A stretch of DNA of 64,000 bases, taken from Nostoc sp. ATCC 53789 (lineage in GTDB: Bacteria > Cyanobacteriota > Cyanobacteriia > Cyanobacteriales > Nostocaceae). The DNA is taken from positions 5,794,501 through 5,858,500 of the forward strand of contig NZ_CP046703.1 of the NCBI RefSeq assembly GCF_009873495.1, written 5' to 3'. This document shows, in pieces, positions 18,033 through 26,889 of this stretch (the first letter of the stretch is position 1; each line of letters opens with the position of its first letter). Under the pieces are notes generated by a model. That model was not told where the DNA came from. It saw only the letters and a list, made by a program, of their open reading frames with translations, and ran no database searches. The translations under genes were made by a program, and so were the position numbers.

Positions 18033-18721
18033 TTTTTTATAAAAAAGTTATGAAGCAAATGAAAAATTTACTTGTAAATAAGTACGAGATATCTACTAAT
18101 GAAGAACTCAAAAAAGTTGCTTCTAAATATGACGCAGAAGTGCATACAAAACTTAGAATAGCAGATATTGAAAAAATTGAAAATTCCGGTCTAACTCGTG
18201 ATGAGTATTCATACGCGCTCAAAGCTCATTTTGATTTCGTTGTTACTAGAGGAAGGCATTTATCTCCAGAGTTTGTAATAGAATTTGATGAAGCTTCTCA
18301 TGGACAATATAAAACATCTATCAAAAACGATAAATTAAAAAATTCAATATGTAAAAAATTGGAAATACCTATATTTAGAATTAATACTAATTTCCTCAAA
18401 GAAGTTGGTGAATTACCAAAATTCAATAGGCGTTCAATTTTTACAGGAAAATTTGATTCACTAGTAAGCTGGCTTGTTGAAATTTGGTTTCTAGAAAAAG
18501 CTTTTTATGAAGCGCAAAATAATGGTTTAGTTCCATGTGATGAACCGTTTATCTGGTCTTCATTTATTGGTCAAGATCCTTTTGCACAGTCAAGACTATA
18601 CTTACATGAACTGTATAAAGAAAAATTTTGCACAACCTACTTTCCCAGAATAATTAAAGGACACGATATTGATGAAGTTGCGTGGGCGACTTTGGCCATC
18701 TTACCACTTAACAATGGTAGA

Positions 18722-19969
18722 CAGGACTTACGCAACTGGCACAGTGCGATCGCAATTTTATAGTATTTACGTACTATGTCAAAGTGGCGTACCTAGAGGA
18801 CATTGCTGAAATTAATAACAGTAATTAGCTGTGTTAAGTATTTTTCAAATCATGAGAAAATGAGTTGAGTATTCAGAAAATAAATCTTGTAGTTTATGAG
18901 ATTTACAAAACTTAACTATTGCCAGTACTTGTTAAGTAGTCAGATTAATTATACTCTGACAAATTTGGCAGAGCATTTAGAGCAGATTAGTCATGATAAA
19001 ATTAACCGTTATCTTAAGAATGAAAAGTTAACACCACGTTTACTTTGGGATAATGTTAAAGATATCTTACAAGTGAGTGATAGCGCATATCTAGTTTTTG
19101 ATGACACAGTACTTGATAAACGATACGCCACAGAAATAGAGACCAGTAAAAGGCAGTATAGTGGCAACCAACATGGTGTAATCCAAGGTATTGGGCTAAT
19201 AAATTGTATATATGTCAATCATGAAATCGGAAAGTTTTGGATAGTTGATTATCGGATTTATGACCCAGATAGAGATGGAAAAACAAAGATAGATCATGTT
19301 ACAGAGATGCTGCAAAACCTTATATATCATAAGGCTTTACCGTTCCAAGCTGTCTTAATGGATACTTGGTATGCAACAAATAAATTGATGTTATATATTG
19401 ATGGATTAGGAAAATATTATTATTGTCCTCTGAAACGTAATAGACTTGTTGATGATACGGCAGGTCAAAAAAATTATCAAAGAATTGAATTGTTATCTTG
19501 GGATAGCCAGGAGTTAAAATCAGGTAAAATAATTAAAATAAAAAAGTTTCCCCAAGCTACAAAAGTGAATCTCTTCCGGGTAACTGTCTCGACCGACAGA
19601 ACGGATTTTATCGCTACTAACGATTTATCTCAAGATTCTACGGACGTTGTACAAAAAGTGTGTAAGGTTCGATGGAAGGTTGAGGAGTTTCATAGAGAAT
19701 TAAAACAAGTAACTGGTATTGAATCGTGTCAATGTCGCAAGGGACGTATTCAAAGAAACCATATTGCCTGTGCTATTTTAGTCTGGCTTCGACTCAAACA
19801 TTTAGCTTATCAAAGCTACCAAACAATTTATCAAATTAAACATGGATTATTATCCAATTATTTAGTTCAGCAACTAAAACGCCCGAATGTTCCCATGTTT
19901 ATTGTCTAGTTGTTTGGCGCTCGGTGCGGCGCAGCCGCACCGTCGTTTGTGACAGTTGCGTAAGTCCTG
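18722..19969 (+). mobile_element. IS701-family-like insertion sequence, complete
   Basis: The element is 1248 bp with perfect 17-bp terminal inverted repeats (CAGGACTTACGCAACTG at 18722-18738 and its complement at 19953-19969). It is flanked by a 5-bp direct duplication, GTAGA (18717-18721 and 19970-19974). It encodes one intact transposase. The matching ends and duplication mean that it is complete and moved recently. A 4-bp duplication is also arguable if the ends are trimmed differently. Confidence 0.92.
18896..19909 (+). CDS. IS701-family-like DDE transposase
   Basis: The 337-residue protein has the RNase-H-fold catalytic pattern. A first acidic residue lies in YLVFDDTVLDKRY (about residue 64), a second in AVLMDTWYATN, and the glutamate in VRWKVEEFHRELKQVTGIE, a C-terminal signature of IS4/IS701-type enzymes. 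The frame is complete, so the transposase is likely functional. It lies wholly inside the element and runs in the same direction as the interrupted gene. Confidence 0.9.
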   Translation: MRFTKLNYCQYLLSSQINYTLTNLAEHLEQISHDKINRYLKNEKLTPRLLWDNVKDILQVSDSAYLVFDDTVLDKRYATEIETSKRQYSGNQHGVIQGIGLINCIYVNHEIGKFWIVDYRIYDPDRDGKTKIDHVTEMLQNLIYHKALPFQAVLMDTWYATNKLMLYIDGLGKYYYCPLKRNRLVDDTAGQKNYQRIELLSWDSQELKSGKIIKIKKFPQATKVNLFRVTVSTDRTDFIATNDLSQDSTDVVQKVCKVRWKVEEFHRELKQVTGIESCQCRKGRIQRNHIACAILVWLRLKHLAYQSYQTIYQIKHGLLSNYLVQQLKRPNVPMFIV

Positions 19970-20189
19970 GTAGATATGTTTTTGGACTTGCTGAATGTAA
20001 ATCAGTTAATTTTTCTGCTATTTCTGCATACGAGCTATGTGAAGAATTAGCAATATTAAATATTGTTGACGAAATTATTAAATATGAAAAGAGTGAATTT
20101 TTAGGGTTAACAAAGCAAGAAATAGAAAAAAAAGAGGAAGAATTTAGAAAAAAATATTTGATTCCAAAGTTTCTTGAATAAGAAAAAGA

Positions 20190-20206
20190 TATCCCAAAAC
20201 AGGATA
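20190..20206. promoter_or_regulatory. Probable controller-protein operator in front of the methyltransferase gene
   Basis: TATCCCAAAACAGGATA is an imperfect palindrome (TATCC-N7-GGATA) located 43 bp before the methyltransferase ATG and just before an AT-rich TAAAAT. The same 16-mer, ATCCCAAAACAGGATA, recurs in front of the controller/endonuclease operon. Shared sites at both promoters are the usual layout for C-protein control of restriction-modification genes. Binding is inferred. Confidence 0.65.
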
Positions 20207-20248
20207 AAATGAGAGGTACTCAAGTTTTAGAGCCACGTAAATCAATAA

Positions 20249-21337
20249 ATGAGTCTATCTAACCCAGAGCCGAGTTCCCTCAAGACTTTAAAACGCAAGG
20301 CTACCAGCACAGTTGGTCGGGGAAAAGTAGTCAACCTCAACACCAACTTAAATTTTTCTGCATGGAATGATGAAAGCGTTGCTCTATATCTGGGTGATAG
20401 TCTCGAACATTACAACAATTGGGAGCAGCCTACAGTCATCGTTTCAGATGGAGCTTACGGTGTTCTTGGTTTTGAAGGAGACACTTCAGATCATATTGAT
20501 TTACCTAATTGGTATGAACCTCATATTGCAGCATGGTCAAAAGCAGCCATACCATGCACAACACTCTGGTTTTGGAATTCAGAAATTGGCTGGGCTGTTG
20601 TGCATCCAATTTTAGAAAAGTACGGTTGGCGTTATGCTAATTGTAATATTTGGAACAAAGGAAAAGGTCATATAGCAGGAAATGTTAATACAGAGAAAAT
20701 TCGTAGATTCCCTGTAGTTACAGAAGTGTGTGTTCAATATGTAAGAGAAGTTAAAGTCAACGAACTCACCTTAAAAGAATGGTTGCCAAAAGAGTGGAAA
20801 CGTTCTGGATTACTACTACGACGGGCAAATGATGCTTGTGGTGTAGCTAATGCAGCAACTAGGAAGTATTTCGATCAAGGACACTTATGGTATTTCCCTC
20901 CTCCAGAGATGTTTGAGAGGTTAGTGAACTATGCAAATGAGCATGGTGATCCAGAAGGAAGACCTTATTTTTCTTTGGACGGAAATCAATCTTTAACAAG
21001 GCAAGAATGGAGTAAGATGCGCTCTAAATTTAGATGTCCTCATGGTTTTACAAATGTTTGGGATCGCCAAGCTTTACGGGGCGATGAAAGAGTTAAGATT
21101 CCTTCTGGAAAAGCACTACATCTTAATCAGAAGCCTCTTGATTTGATGAGTATTATTATTGAATCATCAAGTGATGAGAGCGATGTTATATGGGAACCTT
21201 TCGGAGGACTATTCAGTGCATCTCTAGCAGCACATAAACTGAGACGGAAAGCTTACTCTTGCGAAATTGATCCAGATTATTTTTACTATGGAGTTCAAAG
21301 ATTTAATCAAGAAGTTCATCAATACTCTCTTCTCTAA
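20249..21337 (+). CDS. Type II DNA methyltransferase, beta-class-like
   Basis: The 362-residue enzyme has its catalytic motif early, SDGAYGV (residues about 71-77, in place of DPPY). The AdoMet-binding motif comes late (WEPFGGLFSAS, after LNQKPLDLM). That order defines beta-class N4/N6 methyltransferases. The proline-to-glycine/alanine change in the catalytic motif is unusual, and the AdoMet motif has Glu where Asp is common. Its 3' end overlaps the convergent endonuclease gene by 35 bp, and an operator lies upstream. Together they form one restriction-modification module. The recognition sequence cannot be read from the protein. Confidence 0.85.
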   Translation: MSLSNPEPSSLKTLKRKATSTVGRGKVVNLNTNLNFSAWNDESVALYLGDSLEHYNNWEQPTVIVSDGAYGVLGFEGDTSDHIDLPNWYEPHIAAWSKAAIPCTTLWFWNSEIGWAVVHPILEKYGWRYANCNIWNKGKGHIAGNVNTEKIRRFPVVTEVCVQYVREVKVNELTLKEWLPKEWKRSGLLLRRANDACGVANAATRKYFDQGHLWYFPPPEMFERLVNYANEHGDPEGRPYFSLDGNQSLTRQEWSKMRSKFRCPHGFTNVWDRQALRGDERVKIPSGKALHLNQKPLDLMSIIIESSSDESDVIWEPFGGLFSASLAAHKLRRKAYSCEIDPDYFYYGVQRFNQEVHQYSLL

Positions 21338-22220
21338 TCTCTAGATAATCTTGTAGATATTTTTTTATGCTGTCTTCTCGACGGCTTGATAGAAGCTTAT
21401 TCCATTGACCAACTGTAATACCAGAAACTTCAATGTTATAGACACGCTGCTTAAATTTTTCAATACCTGGATGTACGATTCTGTCCATCTTTGCAAAATT
21501 AGTATCCAGTCTGTATCTATACTTTATTAAAAGTTCACGCAGAAGATGCTGATATTCTCTAGTTGGTTGATATATTTTTCCTTCGACCCCCCATGAATCA
21601 ACTATTTTTTGAGCTTCTAACAACTCTGCAACAGAACCTTGAAATTTATAACCGCTAGTGTTTGTTTGCTGTAAATTTGCTGTTCTTTGAGTTGTATCTT
21701 CTGGCTCCAAAACCAGATAATCTGGCGGATTATGATAATGTGTATCTCTAGCTAATGCTACTGACAAACCAGAGACAACACATACATCAAGAATACGAGG
21801 TTTGCCGTAGATAATTTTTTCAGGCAACCATGCCAGCATCGCAACATAAGTCTGATCGTACTTAAAATGATTTTGGCTATCTTTAAAGCGTGCTGTTATT
21901 TCTGTTGCTAAGGGAAACCATGCTTTAATCTCTAATCCTGGTGTCGGTTGAACTCTTCCCACAAAAATAGTATCTGGAAAGCCCGGATCTTGCCTCTGCC
22001 ACTTCCCAAACTCAGAAAATTCATTTTGTTTATTTAAAAATTCAACTGTGTTAAATTCGATTAAATTTCCGAGTAAGGGTGAAAGCTTTGAGATAACTTT
22101 AGCCAAGTTTACTGCTGCATCTACAGTTACAGGCTTAGATATATTTAAAACATCGAAAGTATGACCTGATAAGTTATCTAAATACTGAGATGCAAGCCTG
22201 ATTACATCCTGTGTATTCAT
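21303..22220 (-). CDS. Type II restriction endonuclease, PD-(D/E)XK type (possibly ApaLI-like)
   Basis: The 305-residue protein contains GFPDTIFVG followed 13 residues later by GLEIKAW, a clean PD...(E)xK active site (about residues 83-100). The surrounding sequence (PTPGLEIKAWFPLATEITARF) reminds me of the ApaLI-like endonuclease family, which cleaves GTGCAC. I hold that only as a suggestion. Its start codon overlaps the stop of the controller gene by 4 nt (ATGA), so controller and endonuclease are translated together. It converges on the methyltransferase gene. Confidence 0.8.
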   Translation of the reverse strand: MNTQDVIRLASQYLDNLSGHTFDVLNISKPVTVDAAVNLAKVISKLSPLLGNLIEFNTVEFLNKQNEFSEFGKWQRQDPGFPDTIFVGRVQPTPGLEIKAWFPLATEITARFKDSQNHFKYDQTYVAMLAWLPEKIIYGKPRILDVCVVSGLSVALARDTHYHNPPDYLVLEPEDTTQRTANLQQTNTSGYKFQGSVAELLEAQKIVDSWGVEGKIYQPTREYQHLLRELLIKYRYRLDTNFAKMDRIVHPGIEKFKQRVYNIEVSGITVGQWNKLLSSRREDSIKKYLQDYLEIREESIDELLD

Positions 22221-22480
22221 ACCTCTTCCTCACAAGATGCTTCAGATATTCCTTGTTCAACTTTTCTGAGAAGATCGCAAGGATCTACACCGATTAAGCG
22301 AGTAACTAACAGAAACTCAATTACATCTAACCGCCGTTCACCGTTTTCATATTTGGCTACGAAAGATTGTGGCTTTTTCAAGGATTTAGCAAGCGTCTCT
22401 TGAGTCAGTTTTGCTTCCTTACGAGCCGCAATCATACAGCGACGGAATATTTCATAGTCCTGGCTGAAAACAAATTTCAT
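22217..22480 (-). CDS. XRE-family helix-turn-helix controller protein of the restriction-modification module
   Basis: The 87-residue protein has an XRE helix-turn-helix (LTQETLAKSLKKPQSFVAKYENGERRLDVIEF, read in parts; residues about 25-57). It precedes the endonuclease gene in an ATGA-coupled operon. This is the standard position of a C protein, which delays endonuclease expression after the module enters a new host. A matching operator lies 58 bp upstream of its ATG and another before the methyltransferase gene. The size (about 80-100 residues) fits the family. Confidence 0.85.
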   Translation of the reverse strand: MKFVFSQDYEIFRRCMIAARKEAKLTQETLAKSLKKPQSFVAKYENGERRLDVIEFLLVTRLIGVDPCDLLRKVEQGISEASCEEEV

Positions 22481-22537
22481 TGTGCCTTGGCTTTAGCACT
22501 ATGTATACATTGAACACAATAAACCCATTTTAGGATA

Positions 22538-22553
22538 ATCCCAAAACAGGATA
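22538..22553. promoter_or_regulatory. Probable controller-protein operator in front of the C/endonuclease operon
   Basis: ATCCCAAAACAGGATA is identical to 16 of the 17 bases upstream of the methyltransferase gene. Extra half-sites lie around it: AGGATA at 22532-22537 and TTATCC at 22561-22566. This spacing would allow two dimers, as known for C boxes. A perfect palindrome ATGTATACAT at 22501-22510 lies between this site and the start codon and may include the -10 region. Confidence 0.6.
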
Positions 22554-22579
22554 TTAAAAGTTATCCCAGCTTCGGTATT

Positions 22580-22915
22580 GTTAAACGAGTTTTTCCCAAA
22601 AGGTAATATTTTGAGTCATAAAGGAGTTCAAGCATGACTTAATTTTTATGACTTTTGAGGCTTTTATTGAATGAATAAATTCATCATTGGGATTGGGATG
22701 TTCATTGGCTCTACGATTGGCAGCTATATCCCAGTCTTGTGGGGTGGAAGTTTGCTATCGTTCACCTCGATCTTCTTTAGCGTTATCGGTGGTATTGCAG
22801 GGATTTTGCTTGCGTATCGCGTATCAAAATATCTAGGTTTTATCTGATCGGCGCTCTATGCCATTGTCGCTGAAAGTTTTAAACGAGTCTTTTTCCAGTA
22901 GGTAAAATTTTGAGT
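22580..22915. repeat. Pair of ~38-bp direct repeats flanking a small gene
   Basis: GTTAAACGAGTTTTTCCCAA... at 22580-22616 is repeated with a few changes at 22876-22915 (GTTTTAAACGAGTCTTTTTC...). Both copies end with GGTAAnATTTTGAGT. The 259 bp between them contain one small membrane-protein gene. The arrangement looks like an insertion between duplicated ends, or a duplication of the DUF1995 upstream region. Confidence 0.6.
22671..22847 (+). CDS. Small membrane protein, 58 residues
   Basis: The frame encodes 58 residues with two hydrophobic, glycine-rich segments (FIIGIGMFIGSTIGSYI and FFSVIGGIAGILLAY) separated by PVLWGGS, and a basic tail. Third-codon use looks like real coding sequence and the protein resembles short two-helix membrane proteins found in many bacteria. 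I know of no function. No strong Shine-Dalgarno is seen. It lies between two direct repeats and next to a restriction-modification module, so it may have arrived by transfer. Confidence 0.7.
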   Translation: MNKFIIGIGMFIGSTIGSYIPVLWGGSLLSFTSIFFSVIGGIAGILLAYRVSKYLGFI

Positions 22916-23031
22916 GTGTCTTCTATGCGATCGCACTCTAAATTTGGAATGTAAAACAGCTTTGTGTTTACTCCCTCAATCATAGCCAATACTGGAACAA
23001 TGGAAGTAATGCTAAAGCGACACAAAAAACT

Positions 23032-23766
23032 ATGAGTGAACTTCCTAATACCCTTGAAGATGCGATCGCCCAATCTCGTACAGCCGTCCAAGCTGCCCTT
23101 GCAGATGGTTGTACTCGCATACAGGTTGAGTTCCTGTTTCCAGAACTCAAGTTTATGCCGGTGGCGGAACAATTTCTGCCACTGTTTACAGAATACGATT
23201 CCCGCTTGAAGATTTTCTTTGCTGACGCGGGGGCTGCGGCTTTAGCCCGTCGCAATTGGACAGATGCACCATTTCAAATTTTGGATATTGGTACGGGAAG
23301 GACTGCTTCCTTGCAAACAAAAATTCAGCCAGAGGATGAAATTTTCTTATTCATTGCCCCCACTTCCGTAGAAGTACCGCAGGTGGAAAAGCTATGTCAA
23401 GAAATAGGCGATCGCCCTGTAGTCTTTTTAAATCCCCGTTTAGAAGATTCTGGAACTGTGGGCATTGGTTATGCAGCAAGGCAAACTCGCCTGCGTTTCA
23501 CTAATACCATTGAATCTTGTTATTACCTGCGCCCCATAGATGAGCAAAGCGCCCTATCTCGCTGCTATCCAGGACAGTGGGAAGTTTGGCTGGAAACCGA
23601 TGGCGAATATCAAAGAATTGCTGAATTACCCACAAAACCATCGGGTGATGATTTGGATCAGATCCTTTTAAAAGGACAACCGCAAACAACAACGGACGCT
23701 GCACCTCCGAGAAAGCCCAATGTATTTAAGAGTTTGCAACGGTTCTTAAAGGCGTTGAGTAGTTAG
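23032..23766 (+). CDS. DUF1995 family protein
   Basis: The 244-residue protein belongs to DUF1995, which in plants includes the LPA3-type factors for photosystem II accumulation. It begins PNTLEDAIAQSRTAVQAALADG and contains VEFLFPELKFMP, IFFADAGAAALARR and a LFIAPTSVEVPQVE strand region, all family hallmarks. Cyanobacterial members are uncharacterised. No transmembrane segment is visible, so it should be soluble or peripheral. A 24-bp palindrome follows the stop codon. Confidence 0.85.
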   Translation: MSELPNTLEDAIAQSRTAVQAALADGCTRIQVEFLFPELKFMPVAEQFLPLFTEYDSRLKIFFADAGAAALARRNWTDAPFQILDIGTGRTASLQTKIQPEDEIFLFIAPTSVEVPQVEKLCQEIGDRPVVFLNPRLEDSGTVGIGYAARQTRLRFTNTIESCYYLRPIDEQSALSRCYPGQWEVWLETDGEYQRIAELPTKPSGDDLDQILLKGQPQTTTDAAPPRKPNVFKSLQRFLKALSS

Positions 23767-23859
23767 GAGAAAGCAGAGGTAGTAGGAGGAAACTCGCTCA
23801 TCTGCTGCCTCATTTTAAGTTTTTTATTTCTGAAACAGAAACTTGATGGATTTTGCCAA

Positions 23860-23883
23860 AGAGACGCGATTAATCGCGTCTCT
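23860..23883. repeat. Perfect 24-bp palindrome, dispersed repeat
   Basis: AGAGACGCGATT is followed directly by its exact complement. It lies between the convergent DUF1995 and metalloprotease genes. The same core recurs at 35775-35794 (20 bp perfect), in degenerate form at 2807-2866 and around 45718-45738. It may act as a terminator or as a REP-like repeat. Confidence 0.8.
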
Positions 23884-23892
23884 ACAACTTTT

Positions 23893-26889
23893 TTAATTCG
23901 CTTGCAACGGTGCATTCAAGACTTTCTCGATGCGATCGCGTGTTTCTAATAAATGCGCTTTGGTGTATTCATCCTCAGAATTAACTCCCTTGAGTTTCTC
24001 ATCTAGTTGTTTGAGTTTATACCAAGCTAGAGTCCGAGCATCTTCTGGGACATATTCTTTTCGCAACACCATATTAGTCAAAATGTCCAGGTATTGGCGC
24101 TGCAAGCCTCGCCGTAAACTGGCAATCTTCATTGGTTTACCTTTTGGTTTGATTACTTCTGTCCAGATACCTGATTGCAAAGTGTCAAATAGTTCCGGTA
24201 GAGTCAGTGCATTTTCTGCCTTAGTTTTAAGTTCAATATCCTTGAGGCGAGAGAGGCGATCGCCTGAGAGTAAATCTCGCAATACAGAACCCTGCATGAG
24301 TAACACCAAGTCATGAATAGGAAAATCCAAACGACCAACTTGGGGAGAACTACCCCAATGTCGCCAACGGGAAGGTGCTAATTTATTCAGTAGTTCTGGT
24401 GAAAAGCTCAGAGCATCTTCTGCAAACAAATACTTTTGCAAGGTTTCTAAAGCTTGTCGTTGTTCTTTAACTGGTACTGGTTCAAATGGTAATCGCTTTT
24501 GCCCAACTCCAGAGGGGATTTCGCTAGGGTGAATGCGATAAAAAGACTGTCCGCCGATGTATTTAGTGGTGTAATATATTTGCTGAAAATAGTTACCCAA
24601 TACTGTGCTAAAACGCTCGCTGACATCGCTGTAACTATCACCAGCTAATGGATAACGCTTATCGAGACGCTCCCACATCACCCGCGAATTATTTAACTGC
24701 CACTGAGAATAAAGCAGCACATTACCACTGTTATCCCAAGCATCAGCAGTTGGGTCAAGGTCATAGACATCTTCATCCGTAGAATAACTCAACTCTGGCT
24801 TATAGGATTGTTTGGCAATTTCCTCCAAAATTGGCTTTTCTGCTATGGGAGTTGATGTCTTAATTGGAATATAGCCGTACTTAATCGCCCATTCATCATA
24901 AGGCCCTACCATACTAGGAAAATAATCTCCCTGTTTTGTCCCTTGAGGGGCAATATTTGGGGGGATGTAGTCCATTACGGAAGTTGTCAGACCTTTATTT
25001 TTGGTAATTTCCGTATTATTCATCTCCTCTGGTGCTAGCAGAGTACTACCACGAAAGTTATGACGTAAACCAAGAGTATGTCCAACTTCGTGAGCGATGA
25101 TTAAACGTAAATATTGATTGATATATTCTTTCACCTGCTCTGGAGTGGCCATGGTATCTGGCAATAGTGACATCGCCAGGGAACCAAGGGCAAACTGGTT
25201 AGCAGCTTCCATCCCGTAGCATAAATCGTACTCGCCTGCCATTTTAGATAAACGGTTCAACAACTCTTGTTGCCCTGGCATCTGCTTGGGTACAGCATTA
25301 TTTTTGCCATCTAAACCATTGGCGCAAAGTAGACGATTTTGCATCAAAGCTGATAAGGTCGTCTGGCTTTGTGTTTGGCTGGGTTGGACAATTTTGCGAT
25401 ACTCATTCTTAAGCGCTCGGACAAAGCTGGCATCTACGAGAATGTCTGCATCTAAAATTTCTCCAGTCAAGGGATTAACGCGGGATGGCCCCATTGCAAA
25501 ATAACCATCGACTGTGTTGATCCAGCGAATTGTGTTGTAACGAATATCTGCTGGGTCCCATGTTGCATCATCTGGCATCTGGCGGACTTCAATTGCATCC
25601 TTGAATCCCGCCTTGAGAAAAGCTTTGTTCCACATCAGGATACCTTCTTTCATCGCATCGCGGTACTCTAAGGGCACAGCGTTATCAATCCAGAAGACAA
25701 TCGGTTTTTTGGGGCGAGAAATTAATGCTTTTGGGTCTTGTTTTTCTAAATCCCAGCGATTTATGTAACGGACAAAAGAATCGCCGCGATCGTCTTTGGA
25801 TAAATCTTGGTAGGCGGTGATGAAATAGCCAATGCGATCGTCAGCAAGGCGCGGTCGATAATCTTTTTCAGGTAGCTGGGAGAGACTATAGTGGACGCGC
25901 AAGGTATAGCCACGGTTATCAGCTAACGAACCAAAATTTGGGGTTTCACTGTCAGGGGTACCGCCACCAGAGAAATTTAAAACTGACTCAATTTCTAAGT
26001 TTTGCGGAAAAGCTTTAGCAGTACCAAAATAGGACTGGTCTGTGGTTGCTGGGACTCCTAAACTTGCGGATAATCCACCTAAATCTGTCAGTAATAAATC
26101 GCCCAAATCGATGAGAAGAGTTTTGCGTTGGGGATGAATGCTTTTTATGGAAATGCTGTAGAGTACAGAATCACTAAAAGACCGAGCTAGCGATCGCACT
26201 TGAGGATCTCCCTCACGAGTGCGAAAATTGACATTGCGGATGACAAAGTTTAATTTATCATCTACCCGTTGGAAATAGAACAAAAAATCTTGTAGAGGCA
26301 TACCACTGTAAATACCTCTTTCGCCAATGCCCGATTCTAGGGTTGCCGTAGCAAGGTAATTTTTATTGAGTTGCTCTGGCTTAATTTCTAAATAAATTTT
26401 ATTCTTTTCTTTATTGCGATAAAGAGTGAACAGCCCCCCTGACTTTTGGGTGTCTTTCACTACTTCATCAAAAACCTCTAAATCATCCTTTGCTGCTGGT
26501 GTTTTGGCCGGCTTAGGCTTTTCTGCGGGTTTTGCAACTTGCAAAAATGGTTGCTGTCCTGCTTTTTTAGAATCTTTTACTACCCAAATAAACGGTTGAG
26601 GCTGTGCGTGTTTATTTTGATTAACCACCCAAACTTGCCCTGACGGTAGCCTCTGTTTCTGAGAAATATTGATATTATTTAGCGATAATGCTGAGATTTT
26701 AGTTGAAGAAGTTTCTGCCGTTAACAGATTATTGGCTGTAACTACGCCTTTTACAACCCCCACAGCCTTATGGTTCGCTGAAAAATCTGGATCAATTCCA
26801 TTGACAAATGGTGATTTGGCGTTAGCTGTTGTTATTCCTAAAAATAAACCATGTAACAAAATCATATAAAAAGTTAATCTGTTGTTCAT
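23893..26889 (-). CDS. Secreted zinc-dependent metalloprotease (DUF5117/DUF4953 type)
   Basis: The 998-residue precursor has a signal peptide (LLHGLFLGITTANA, cleavage near residue 24) and a HEVGHTLGLRH zinc site (His600, Glu601, His604, His610). The N-terminal part (about residues 130-330) shows the DUF5117 features, and the region around the zinc site fits the DUF4953 family. A short Pro/Lys-rich stretch (KPAEKPKPAKTPAAK, about 118-132) separates the signal region from the body. These proteases are usually periplasmic or surface enzymes, and their substrates are unknown. The gene stands alone. Confidence 0.85.
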   Translation of the reverse strand: MNNRLTFYMILLHGLFLGITTANAKSPFVNGIDPDFSANHKAVGVVKGVVTANNLLTAETSSTKISALSLNNINISQKQRLPSGQVWVVNQNKHAQPQPFIWVVKDSKKAGQQPFLQVAKPAEKPKPAKTPAAKDDLEVFDEVVKDTQKSGGLFTLYRNKEKNKIYLEIKPEQLNKNYLATATLESGIGERGIYSGMPLQDFLFYFQRVDDKLNFVIRNVNFRTREGDPQVRSLARSFSDSVLYSISIKSIHPQRKTLLIDLGDLLLTDLGGLSASLGVPATTDQSYFGTAKAFPQNLEIESVLNFSGGGTPDSETPNFGSLADNRGYTLRVHYSLSQLPEKDYRPRLADDRIGYFITAYQDLSKDDRGDSFVRYINRWDLEKQDPKALISRPKKPIVFWIDNAVPLEYRDAMKEGILMWNKAFLKAGFKDAIEVRQMPDDATWDPADIRYNTIRWINTVDGYFAMGPSRVNPLTGEILDADILVDASFVRALKNEYRKIVQPSQTQSQTTLSALMQNRLLCANGLDGKNNAVPKQMPGQQELLNRLSKMAGEYDLCYGMEAANQFALGSLAMSLLPDTMATPEQVKEYINQYLRLIIAHEVGHTLGLRHNFRGSTLLAPEEMNNTEITKNKGLTTSVMDYIPPNIAPQGTKQGDYFPSMVGPYDEWAIKYGYIPIKTSTPIAEKPILEEIAKQSYKPELSYSTDEDVYDLDPTADAWDNSGNVLLYSQWQLNNSRVMWERLDKRYPLAGDSYSDVSERFSTVLGNYFQQIYYTTKYIGGQSFYRIHPSEIPSGVGQKRLPFEPVPVKEQRQALETLQKYLFAEDALSFSPELLNKLAPSRWRHWGSSPQVGRLDFPIHDLVLLMQGSVLRDLLSGDRLSRLKDIELKTKAENALTLPELFDTLQSGIWTEVIKPKGKPMKIASLRRGLQRQYLDILTNMVLRKEYVPEDARTLAWYKLKQLDEKLKGVNSEDEYTKAHLLETRDRIEKVLNAPLQAN

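Larger units (their letters stand above)
18050..20181 (+). pseudogene. DUF2726 (PD-(D/E)XK-like) gene interrupted by an IS element
   Basis: The first 224 codons (18050-18721) and the last 68 codons (19975-20181) are separated by the IS at 18722-19969. Removing the IS and one copy of the GTAGA duplication joins ...LPLNNGR to YVFGLAECK in frame and gives a 292-residue protein. The N-terminal half carries the DUF2726 pattern of a restriction-like nuclease: FVIEFDEASH, then spaced lysines and KLEIPIFRIN (residues about 73-124). The reading frames have no other damage, so the insertion is recent. The shortened product of 237 residues may still be made. It sits beside a restriction-modification module. 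Confidence 0.85.
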
